Assembly: GCA_020433835.1 (NCBI GenBank)
Contig: JAGRBY010000076.1
Location: forward strand, 12,009 to 18,525
Direction: 5' to 3'
From: Anaerolineae bacterium
Lineage (GTDB): Bacteria > Chloroflexota > Anaerolineae > 4572-78 > J111
Length of the DNA: 6,517 nt
Of this stretch, positions 1 to 4,542 are shown piece after piece. Position 1 is the first letter of the stretch, and every line of letters starts with the position of its first letter. A program made the translations under genes and the position numbers. The notes below the pieces were generated by a model, which saw only the letters and a list, made by a program, of their open reading frames with translations, was not told the origin of the DNA and ran no database searches.

Positions 1-21
1 GGGTTGCTCATGGTTAGCTTA

Positions 22-291
22 TTAGGCAAGAACGGCGGTTTTGATTTGGATAGCGATAGGTTGGCGAGAAATCAATTGCCGATATTTTTCTTCTAGGCTC
101 AACCAGCTTTTGTACAAAGCTAACCATTCAACAAAGTCCATTCGGTATTCATCTAGTGCATCAAATTCATCTAATTCACCGGCAGTAATAGCTTGAAAAA
201 AATCACTGGATTTTACACCAAAGTTTTTTTCAAAGCGGCTAAACTCTGCTTCAAGTTGGGACATATCTGAGATTAATTCTTTAAGTTCCAT
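22..291 (-). CDS. Small acidic hypothetical protein, mostly helical (89 aa)
   Basis: A short acidic protein beginning MELKELISDM, rich in Glu/Asp with regularly spaced Leu, Phe and Trp, so probably all helical. There is no signal peptide, membrane segment or recognisable catalytic motif. The composition looks like a real protein and not a chance frame. I chose the ATG at 289-291: an upstream ATG (307-309) and TTG (310-312) lie only about 8 bases or less from the transcription start predicted from the promoter at 324-353, while the chosen ATG has a GTGGA purine stretch a few bases upstream. The stop at 22-24 is followed after ten bases by a possible ATG at 9-11 of another minus-strand gene, so it may be the first gene of a pair. 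Small acidic helical proteins in such pairs are often antitoxins or chaperone-like partners; that is only an inference and the family is not identified. Confidence 0.62.
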   Translation of the reverse strand: MELKELISDMSQLEAEFSRFEKNFGVKSSDFFQAITAGELDEFDALDEYRMDFVEWLALYKSWLSLEEKYRQLISRQPIAIQIKTAVLA

Positions 292-323
292 AGTCTGTCC
301 ACTTTCCATCAATTGATGTAGGG

Positions 324-353
324 ATTATACCATAAAGGCATGCCCTCTAACAA
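324..353 (-). promoter_or_regulatory. Sigma70-type promoter of the small left-end gene
   Basis: On the minus strand a perfect -10 box TATAAT (324-329) lies 18 bases downstream of TTGTTA (348-353), which matches four of six bases of the -35 consensus. The predicted transcription start is near 317, leaving a leader of about 26 bases before the ATG at 291. The same pair of hexamers occurs ahead of the AraC gene at 4413-4441. Confidence 0.6.
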
Positions 354-407
354 GCAAAATGTACGCAAATTACTATCCTTGTTTAGGAACAAAATGATGA
401 TTGTATG

Positions 408-531
408 AGTTACGCAGTTTGGTGCATCAAGCCAGGTGACAGTCACTTATTCATTGAAAATGAACGTCAGTTTGGCTCACTAGCTCAATTTATTGTATCG
501 AAGTGACTGTCACCTTTTGAACTGCGTAACT
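408..531. repeat. MITE-like inverted-repeat element (124 bp), nested arms
   Basis: Two pairs of perfect inverted arms are nested. The outer arms are AGTTACGCAGTT (408-419) and its complement (520-531), 12 bp. The inner arms are AGGTGACAGTCACTT (434-448) and its complement (501-515), 15 bp. Each inner arm is itself nearly palindromic (GTGAC-A-GTCAC). The arms are separated by 14 bases on the left and 4 on the right, and the centre (449-500) is AT-rich and non-coding. No target-site duplication is evident. The right arm recurs at 4293-4327, so this is a dispersed family. The structure fits a small non-autonomous mobile element or a hairpin-forming intergenic repeat; no transposase is present in the window. 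Confidence 0.72.
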
Positions 532-592
532 TCTAGATTGAACATAATGATACTCATAGACAAAACGGATAAAAGACGTGCAATCCATCCCC

Positions 593-692
593 GTCATGCC
601 CGCATGCTTCCCCGCCTACGCGAGGACAAGCTTAGCGGGCATCCACGCCTAAAGACCCTGCTAGATGCCCGACTAAGACATTCGGGCATGAC
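593..692. repeat. REP-like palindromic element with GTCATGCCCG ends
   Basis: The 100-base element starts with GTCATGCCCG (593-602) and ends with its exact complement (683-692). Inside are two hairpins: 596-603 pairs with 635-642 (ATGCCCGC/GCGGGCAT, supported by GCTT at 606-609 with AAGC at 628-631), and 665-671 pairs with 683-689 (ATGCCCG/CGGGCAT). The minus strand carries the GGATGCCCGC...GCGGGCATGACGG pattern familiar from intergenic REP-type repeats in many bacteria, whose spurious translations contain residues such as WIPA. It is GC-rich in AT-rich surroundings. A shorter related piece appears at 1878-1915. Confidence 0.7.
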
Positions 693-780
693 ATAATGGC
701 TTTCATTGGTCGATGTTTATCTGACTTATCTATTAGAAAGTTTGAGCGTGTTATAAACATTTCTTGTGGTTAAGTCAAAA

Positions 781-798
781 TTAGATGAGGCATCTGAT
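781..798 (-). terminator. Possible weak terminator after SDR-1
   Basis: Just past the SDR-1 stop on the minus strand is a 5-bp stem AGATG/CATCT (783-787 with 791-795) with a 3-base loop, followed by AATTTT. The stem is short and the T run is only four bases, so intrinsic termination here would be weak. Nothing better is visible between this gene and the REP-like element. Confidence 0.28.
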
Positions 799-804
799 AG
801 AGGC

Positions 805-1767
805 TCAAACCGAAAAAGTTTGGCCGACCATTTCCTCTGATACTGACCAAAGCTTTTTGGCCGATTCGGGATCAAGCGCGTAGGATTGCACGCCTACCGA
901 GGTTGTCTGATCATTATTGATTTCTGCGATGTGACAGTCTTCGAGATAGACGCCACCACGCTCATCCAGTTCGGGGGCGGTGGCAGCGTACGTTGATGTG
1001 GCTGCTCCGGCCGGAGTTGTCTTAAGTTTGAACGCGCCTTCATCGAACCGACCGCGCATCATATCCCAATCCTCTTGTTCCATATGGCGCGACAATTCTG
1101 TTTGAATGACGCCAGGATGAACCGCGTAGGCGCGGACTCCGCTTTCGGCAAGACGATGATCCAATTCGACAACGTGCAGAATGTTGGCTGTTTTGGATTG
1201 CCCATAGGCGGCCCATTTGTTGTAATCGCGCTGCTCGAAGTTGATGTCTTCAAAGACTACCGGAGACATTCGGTGTCCCGCTGAACTGAGCGCGACAATG
1301 CGCGAGGGCGCTGCTTTCACTAGCGCGGGAAGGAGAAGGCCAGTTAGCAGAAAGTGACCGAGGTGATTGGTGCCAAACTGCATCTCAAAGCCGTCTTCGG
1401 TTTTGGCGAAGGGACTGGCCATCACGCCGGCGTTGTTTATCAAAATGTCCAGCGCATCGTGCTCGGCCAAGAACTGCTCGGCAAAGGCGCGAATGCTAGC
1501 AAATGAGCCAAGCTCCAACACCATCACCGCGACATTTTCGTTTCCCGTTGAGCTTCGAATGCTCTGCGCAACCGCTTCGCCTTTGTCGATATTGCGGGCG
1601 GTGATCACCACGCCTGTCCCTTTCGAGGCCAGCGCTCGCGCTGTTTCGGCCCCAAGGCCGCTCGAACCGCCGGTTATGAGGGCCAGCTTGCCGGTCAGGT
1701 CAATCCCTTCCAAAACTTCATCTGTGGTTGTGTCATGCCCAAAAGTGCTGCGATCAATAGTACTCAT
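805..1767 (-). CDS. SDR-1: short-chain dehydrogenase/reductase, retinol dehydrogenase-like (320 aa)
   Basis: A cytoplasmic NAD(P)-dependent oxidoreductase of the classical SDR fold. The cofactor loop TGGSSGLG is at residues 32-39, the structural NNAG at 111-114, the active-site Asn region FGTNHLGHF around 134, the catalytic Ser at 161/162, YxxxK at Tyr188-Lys192, and the HPG turn at 217-219. The 320-residue length, the N-terminal extension and the long insert between the Ser and the Tyr are typical of the retinol dehydrogenase/WW-oxidoreductase-like branch, which often acts on lipophilic aldehydes, ketones or alcohols; the true substrate cannot be told. The start is supported by AAAGGAAAG about 5-8 bases upstream. 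The gene is clearly more GC-rich than the TetR and SDR-2 genes beside it, suggesting a separate origin. It follows tetR-1 and a decayed ORF region on the same strand, so it may have been captured by that regulator. Confidence 0.9.
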   Translation of the reverse strand: MSTIDRSTFGHDTTTDEVLEGIDLTGKLALITGGSSGLGAETARALASKGTGVVITARNIDKGEAVAQSIRSSTGNENVAVMVLELGSFASIRAFAEQFLAEHDALDILINNAGVMASPFAKTEDGFEMQFGTNHLGHFLLTGLLLPALVKAAPSRIVALSSAGHRMSPVVFEDINFEQRDYNKWAAYGQSKTANILHVVELDHRLAESGVRAYAVHPGVIQTELSRHMEQEDWDMMRGRFDEGAFKLKTTPAGAATSTYAATAPELDERGGVYLEDCHIAEINNDQTTSVGVQSYALDPESAKKLWSVSEEMVGQTFSV

Positions 1768-1832
1768 TTTTCTTTCCTTTAGTATGGTTCAGGTGCGCTG
1801 AACTGTGGTTTATAATTTGTTGTTCTTAAATA

Positions 1833-1858
1833 TCCGCCCGGCTTTGACACCAGGCGGA
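1833..1858 (-). terminator. GC-rich hairpin upstream of SDR-1 (possible terminator)
   Basis: A nine-pair stem (1833-1841 with 1850-1858, one G-T pair) closes an eight-base loop. On the minus strand the stem is followed by TATTTAAG, a poor T run. It could end transcripts coming from tetR-1 before SDR-1, or simply be a further palindromic repeat. Its position between the tetR-1 side and SDR-1 argues that SDR-1 need not be fully co-transcribed with tetR-1. No convincing SDR-1 promoter is visible: TATAAA at 1809-1814 lacks a -35 partner. Confidence 0.35.
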
Positions 1859-1877
1859 CAGTAAAAGGCCTATCTTC

Positions 1878-1915
1878 ACCCGCCGGCTAACTCAAATCGG
1901 CGAAGCGGGTATCCA
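1878..1915. repeat. REP-like repeat fragment related to the 593-692 element
   Basis: ACCCGC (1878-1883) and GCGGGT (1905-1910) form an inverted repeat with further GCCG/CGGC pairing inside. The edge AGCGGGTATCCA resembles AGCGGGCATCCA at 634-645 of the larger REP-like element. On the minus strand it reads TGGATACCCGC, the same pattern as REP-type repeats. It forms the last codons of the short ORF at 1892-2032, as expected if a repeat has replaced the original 3' end of a gene. Confidence 0.5.
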
Positions 1916-2032
1916 ATGGGGGTACTCAGGCACAAGTTGACTAACCTCATCGAGGCACTTTATTTCTTCCGTCGATCCGTTGCGAAACGTAAAGCCTGAT
2001 ATTGCATCATTCCATTCTCCTTTATCGAACAT
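1892..2032 (-). pseudogene. Short unrecognised ORF, probable gene remnant ending in REP-like DNA (46 aa)
   Basis: A 46-codon frame follows tetR-1 directly. Its middle (residues about 7-38) has a protein-like composition with EEIKCLDEVSQLVPEY, but I do not recognise the family. The final residues HWIPASPI come from the REP-like repeat, so the C-terminus is not original. Its ATG lies inside the operator-like site and has no ribosome binding site. A good AAAGGAG (2017-2023) sits six bases ahead of a different ATG (2008-2010) in another frame, which codes only 16 residues (1960-2010). The two facts together fit a target gene that has lost its frame and its end. A real small gene, or pure chance in either frame, remains possible. 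Confidence 0.35.
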
Positions 2033-2037
2033 TCGTT
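2026..2037. promoter_or_regulatory. TetR-type operator-like site downstream of tetR-1
   Basis: The palindrome CGAACATTCG (2026-2035) followed by TT repeats the core of the site in the tetR-1 promoter (2645-2658) and shares GAACATTCGTTTA with the site upstream of tetR-2. It lies 22 bases beyond the tetR-1 stop and touches the leader GATAAAGGAGA (2016-2026 on the minus strand), a position suited to repressing whatever gene once started there. Confidence 0.55.
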
Positions 2038-2058
2038 TAATTAATTGGGTAAAAAAAC

Positions 2059-2631
2059 TTAAAGCGTTAACGCATCCCAGGTGATCTCGAAGACCAGTTG
2101 CTGTAATTCGCGATCCAAAACGAGATCACCATTATAATGATGCTTGACCAACAGCATTAGGGGCGCATAGAAAAAGGCAGTAGAAACATCAAAAGGGATA
2201 TCCTTAAAAATGCCTTCCCGTTTGCCACGTTCGAACAGGGTATATACTGACTGATAATAACCCGACCCTTCCTCTCGGCTGACTCGATTGACCAGCGGAG
2301 AGTTGGCAAACTGCTCGGAAAAGGCAAACCTTATGGGTTGAGCCAGCATATACCGGCAGGCGTTTTCCCAGACAAGCCTAAACGCGGCTTCAACCGATAA
2401 GCTGTCATCATAACCGATTAGCATCACCTCGCTAAGCTCACGTTTCACCATCAGGTAAAGTTTATTGAGCATATCTTCCTTATTCTCAAAATAAACATAG
2501 ATAGTCGCTGGCGATACCTTAGCGGCTTTGGCGATTTTCGACATTGAGGTGTCGGCAAAACCATTTGTAGTAATCAATTCGATGGCGGCATTGGTAATGG
2601 CATCACGTTTGCTATCGTCTTTGTGTCTCAT
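2059..2631 (-). CDS. TetR/AcrR-family transcriptional regulator, tetR-1 (190 aa)
   Basis: The N-terminus shows the standard TetR DNA-binding domain: helix 1 around residues 7-24, then the helix-turn-helix at about 28-48 with SMSKIAKAAKVSPATIYVYF and the following NKEDML. The remaining 130 residues form the variable helical ligand-binding and dimer domain, so the ligand cannot be inferred. Such proteins are usually repressors released by a small molecule. I chose the ATG at 2629-2631 because a strong promoter (2639-2667) lies inside the coding region of the longer frame that starts at 2676, so that start cannot be used from it. The first base of the chosen ATG coincides with the predicted transcription start, implying leaderless translation. 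It resembles tetR-2 (3571-4140) in domain and length but is well diverged. Its own operator and the copy after its stop suggest autoregulation plus control of the downstream gene. Confidence 0.9.
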   Translation of the reverse strand: MRHKDDSKRDAITNAAIELITTNGFADTSMSKIAKAAKVSPATIYVYFENKEDMLNKLYLMVKRELSEVMLIGYDDSLSVEAAFRLVWENACRYMLAQPIRFAFSEQFANSPLVNRVSREEGSGYYQSVYTLFERGKREGIFKDIPFDVSTAFFYAPLMLLVKHHYNGDLVLDRELQQLVFEITWDALTL

Positions 2632-2638
2632 ATCCGAT

Positions 2639-2667
2639 ATATTAAACGAACATTCGTTAATTGTCAA
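2639..2667 (-). promoter_or_regulatory. tetR-1 promoter, near-consensus sigma70
   Basis: On the minus strand TTGACA (2662-2667), a 17-base spacer and TAATAT (2639-2644) form a near-consensus promoter. The transcription start predicted from it falls at or within a base of the tetR-1 ATG (2631). The operator-like palindrome fills the spacer, so a bound repressor would directly block RNA polymerase. Confidence 0.8.
2645..2658. promoter_or_regulatory. TetR-1 operator within the promoter spacer
   Basis: AACGAA-CA-TTCGTT is a 14-base palindrome with perfect six-base arms, lying entirely between the -35 and -10 boxes of the tetR-1 promoter. The core recurs at 2026-2035, and GAACATTCGTT also recurs at 4174-4184. 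Position and symmetry make an autoregulatory TetR site the best reading. Confidence 0.75.
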
Positions 2668-2728
2668 GAGAGACATTACAATTTAAGGTTGTACCCTGGA
2701 TTAGTTCCTCTGAAACTTCATTTAGCGC

Positions 2729-3517
2729 CTATACCTCTTGCATCTGGCGAATTTGACTTAGCAGCATTTTCTTGGGCGTTAGCGGTATCGCCGCCATCAT
2801 CATGCGTTGAGAAAACGTGACACCAGAAATAACATCCAACTTGCCGGCCAACATGGCTTTGTAGCCATCTTCTGCCACCGTCCGTGCACTGGACGTATTC
2901 TCGAATAGGCTCGTTTTGTCCATACCTGAGGTGCTGGCAAATTCTGTTGCTGTGGCGCCAGGCAAGAGGGCCGTCACGGTAATGTTTGAGTCGTGCAACT
3001 CTTCTGCTATGGCATTGCTAAATGATGTGGTGTAGGCTTTTGTTGCATAATAAACCGCTTGCAACGGACCGGCCATCAGACTTGCGGTGGATGAAACATT
3101 CAGGATTCGACCTTCGTTGCGTTTGACAAAATCGGGCAGAAAAAATCGGGTTAGGGCGGTCAACGCAACCACGTTGAGGTTAATCATGGCCAAATCTTGT
3201 TCCCAGGGGCGCTCATGGAATTTACCTCGCCCACCAAAACCGGCATTGTTGATCAGATAATTTATTTCTATACCGGCTTGCTTTACCGTATCATAAATTT
3301 CAGCGGCAGCATTGGGTAAGATCAAGTCTTTGGCAATCACCATGACCTTGATGCCGTGTTTGTTTTCTAATTCTAATTTGAGAGCATTCAGTTTATCCTC
3401 ACGCCGGGCAATAATGACCAGATCGCCGCCTTGCTCGGCGTGAATGTGGGCGAACTCTTTGCCGATACCGCTTGATGCGCCTGTAATCAGTGCTGTTTTT
3501 CTAGTCTTAGCTGTCAT
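2729..3517 (-). CDS. SDR-2: short-chain dehydrogenase/reductase, DltE/YqjQ-like (262 aa)
   Basis: A classical SDR in the cytoplasm using NAD(P)H. The cofactor loop TGASSGIG is at residues 12-19, the basic pair ARR at 37-39 after the second strand favours NADP(H), KDL is at 63-65, NNAG at 90-93, the Asn region INLNV around 113-115, the catalytic Ser143 lies 13 residues before Tyr156, and Lys160 completes YxxxK; the LPG turn is at 185-187. The 262-residue length and overall pattern match the COG0300 (DltE-like) group, whose substrates are mostly unknown. The start has AAAGGAG (3524-3530) six bases upstream. It lies 53 bases after tetR-2 on the same strand with an operator-like palindrome in between, so it is the likely target of that regulator. 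Confidence 0.92.
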   Translation of the reverse strand: MTAKTRKTALITGASSGIGKEFAHIHAEQGGDLVIIARREDKLNALKLELENKHGIKVMVIAKDLILPNAAAEIYDTVKQAGIEINYLINNAGFGGRGKFHERPWEQDLAMINLNVVALTALTRFFLPDFVKRNEGRILNVSSTASLMAGPLQAVYYATKAYTTSFSNAIAEELHDSNITVTALLPGATATEFASTSGMDKTSLFENTSSARTVAEDGYKAMLAGKLDVISGVTFSQRMMMAAIPLTPKKMLLSQIRQMQEV

Positions 3518-3534
3518 TTTGTTCTCCTTTATCT

Positions 3535-3554
3535 AATTGAATATTCATTCAATT
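3535..3554. promoter_or_regulatory. TetR-type operator-like palindrome between tetR-2 and SDR-2
   Basis: AATTGAAT (3535-3542) and ATTCAATT (3547-3554) are perfect eight-base arms around ATTC. On the minus strand it contains GAATGAATATTC, differing by one base from GAATGAACATTC in the site upstream of tetR-2. It ends directly before the GATAAAGGAGA leader (3523-3533) of SDR-2, so it probably lets the TetR protein control SDR-2 separately from its own gene. No clear -10/-35 pair was found here. Confidence 0.65.
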
Positions 3555-3570
3555 TGTTTGATAAAAAATT

Positions 3571-4140
3571 TTACTGTCGGATAGACTCCCAGCAAGCATC
3601 GATGATCGCCTCGATCATTTCATCCGTCAGTGTAATCAATCCTGCGGCGTGCTTTTGAGCCAAAGATGTCGCGACATCAATAGTGAGCGTGTGCATCACC
3701 GGCGCGGGAAATCCTTTAATAATCATTTCCTGCTGGGCGCGTTGAAAACAGTCAAGTAAAGGGTGATAGTATTGGGCCGTCTCTTCCTCAATATCGACCC
3801 GGTAATAAGGGGACCGCGTATACTGCTCCACAAAGGCCGATACCAGCGGGCGATGGATATAATAGCGGATCAACAGACCCAAAAGCTGTCGAATCTGGCT
3901 TTTTAGCGGCTGGGTTGGGTCGAAGCCGGCGGTAATCACCTGTCCAAATCTGCGCTTGATGTCTTTGTATAACGCATCTATTAAGTCATCTTTGCTGTCA
4001 AAATAGTGATAGATGGTTCCGGGGCTTACCCCGGCTTCTTTAGCCACTTTAGACATGGCCGTGCCGTGAAAACCGTTTGCTGAAACTAATCTCAAGGTGG
4101 CGTCTAAGATTGCCTGCCGTTTATCTTTCACATGTATCAT
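3571..4140 (-). CDS. TetR/AcrR-family transcriptional regulator, tetR-2 (189 aa)
   Basis: The TetR DNA-binding domain occupies about residues 6-53: helix 1 with RQAILDATLRLVSANGF, then the helix-turn-helix AMSKVAKEAGVSPGTIYHYF and SKDDLIDALY. The C-terminal part is an unassignable helical ligand-binding domain. I chose ATG 4138-4140 because it gives the usual short segment before helix 1. Longer starts in this frame reach through the operator-like site, and the internal ATG within that site has no ribosome binding site. GAGGAG (4154-4159) lies 13 bases from the chosen ATG, longer than ideal. Gene order and sites suggest a repressor of itself and of SDR-2, which follows on the same strand. It is a diverged paralogue of tetR-1, sharing the SK(I/V)AK-A-VSP-TIY-YF pattern. 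Confidence 0.89.
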   Translation of the reverse strand: MIHVKDKRQAILDATLRLVSANGFHGTAMSKVAKEAGVSPGTIYHYFDSKDDLIDALYKDIKRRFGQVITAGFDPTQPLKSQIRQLLGLLIRYYIHRPLVSAFVEQYTRSPYYRVDIEEETAQYYHPLLDCFQRAQQEMIIKGFPAPVMHTLTIDVATSLAQKHAAGLITLTDEMIEAIIDACWESIRQ

Positions 4141-4168
4141 TGAGACTGACCAACTCCTCGCTGAAAAT

Positions 4169-4186
4169 CGAATGAACATTCGTTTA
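4169..4186. promoter_or_regulatory. TetR-type operator-like site upstream of tetR-2
   Basis: CGAATG-AA-CATTCG (4169-4182) is a palindrome with perfect six-base arms, extended by TTTA. It combines both half-patterns seen elsewhere: GAATGAAyATTC as at the SDR-2 site and GAACATTCGTTTA as at 2027-2039. It lies 29-42 bases before the tetR-2 ATG. A possible -10 TAAAAT is upstream at 4193-4198 on the minus strand but has no good -35, so promoter placement is uncertain. Confidence 0.65.
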
Positions 4187-4292
4187 TATGGTTGCCATTT
4201 TAGCACCTTTCTTTTAGAAAATGAATACACAAACGTTCAGAATTCTTGCACAATCGTCCGGGACACAGCTATGCGAATGTTTCTCATCATCT

Positions 4293-4327
4293 TAGAAGTT
4301 ACGCAACCCAAAAGGTGACAGTCACTT
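4293..4327 (+). repeat. Single arm of the MITE-like repeat
   Basis: These 35 bases match the complement of 501-535 at 32 positions; the three differences are adjacent (ACC for GTT). The block includes TAGAAGTTACGCA and AGGTGACAGTCACTT. No matching right-hand arm is visible in the following 200 bases, so it is a solo arm or a decayed copy. The minus-strand TetR/SDR cluster lies exactly between this copy and the full element at 408-531. Confidence 0.75.
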
Positions 4328-4412
4328 AGAGGCGATAAATAGATCTGTTTGGAACAAATGAACGCTCACGCTTTTGTCCACAAATTTACACAGAGAGGTG
4401 CAAATTTGAGCC

Positions 4413-4441
4413 TTGTTAAGGGTATTGATTTTCGTTATAAT
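4413..4441 (+). promoter_or_regulatory. Sigma70-type promoter of the AraC-family gene
   Basis: TTGTTA (4413-4418), a 17-base spacer and a perfect TATAAT (4436-4441) give a predicted start near 4448. This leaves an unusually long leader of about 95 bases before the ATG at 4543. Confidence 0.7.
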
Positions 4442-4483
4442 TTTAGCGGACTTAAAAAGTATTGGAGCAGGAAGGCGGGAATA

Positions 4484-4509
4484 AGGAGCAGGTAAAATTT
4501 TACTATCCT
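4484..4509 (+). promoter_or_regulatory. Leader hairpin in the AraC mRNA
   Basis: In the 5' leader, AGGA (4484-4487) can pair with TCCT (4506-4509) around the perfect 12-base palindrome GTAAAATTTTAC (4492-4503). The stem is AT-rich and modest. It hides an upstream AGGAG-like sequence but leaves the real ribosome binding site (4531-4535) free. Alternatively the palindrome is a protein-binding site. A regulatory role is unproven. Confidence 0.3.
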
Positions 4510-4542
4510 CTTTTTACTTCTCTTATAGTCAGGAGTAGGAGA

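Larger units (their letters stand above)
292..804. other. Gene-free interval with two repeat elements
   Basis: About 510 bases lie between the start of the small left-end gene and the end of SDR-1. I see no believable gene. An apparent plus-strand frame at 493-696 runs through both repeats and has no ribosome binding site, so it is spurious. The interval holds the promoter at 324-353, the MITE-like element at 408-531, the REP-like element at 593-692 and a possible weak terminator at 781-798. The AT-rich stretch 693-780 has no other clear content. Confidence 0.7.

Noticed and set aside
408..692. CRISPR array
   Set aside because: The repeats are inverted pairs and not regularly spaced direct repeats, and no cas gene is present.
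493..696. Plus-strand frame of 67 codons
   Set aside because: It runs across the right arm of the MITE-like element and all of the REP-like element, has no ribosome binding site and an arginine-rich, unnatural composition.
713..777. Two crossing inverted repeats (ATGTTTAT 713-720 with 753-760; TGACTTA 722-728 with 771-777)
   Set aside because: A pseudoknot-like RNA could be drawn, but the arms are short and AT-rich in an AT-rich interval, with no other sign of an RNA gene; chance is likely.
1367..1801. Plus-strand frame of 144 codons opposite SDR-1
   Set aside because: It is antisense to a strongly supported SDR with all motifs present; the Ser/Ala/Pro-rich composition is typical of the complement of a GC-rich gene.
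1914..1998. Plus-strand 27-codon frame starting ATGGGGGTACTC
   Set aside because: It reads plausibly but has no ribosome binding site and lies opposite the better placed remnant ORF; too short to support.
4462..4542. N-terminal extension of the AraC protein from a TTG start
   Set aside because: No ribosome binding site precedes the TTG, while ATG 4543 has AGGAG at good spacing and gives a family-typical N-terminus.
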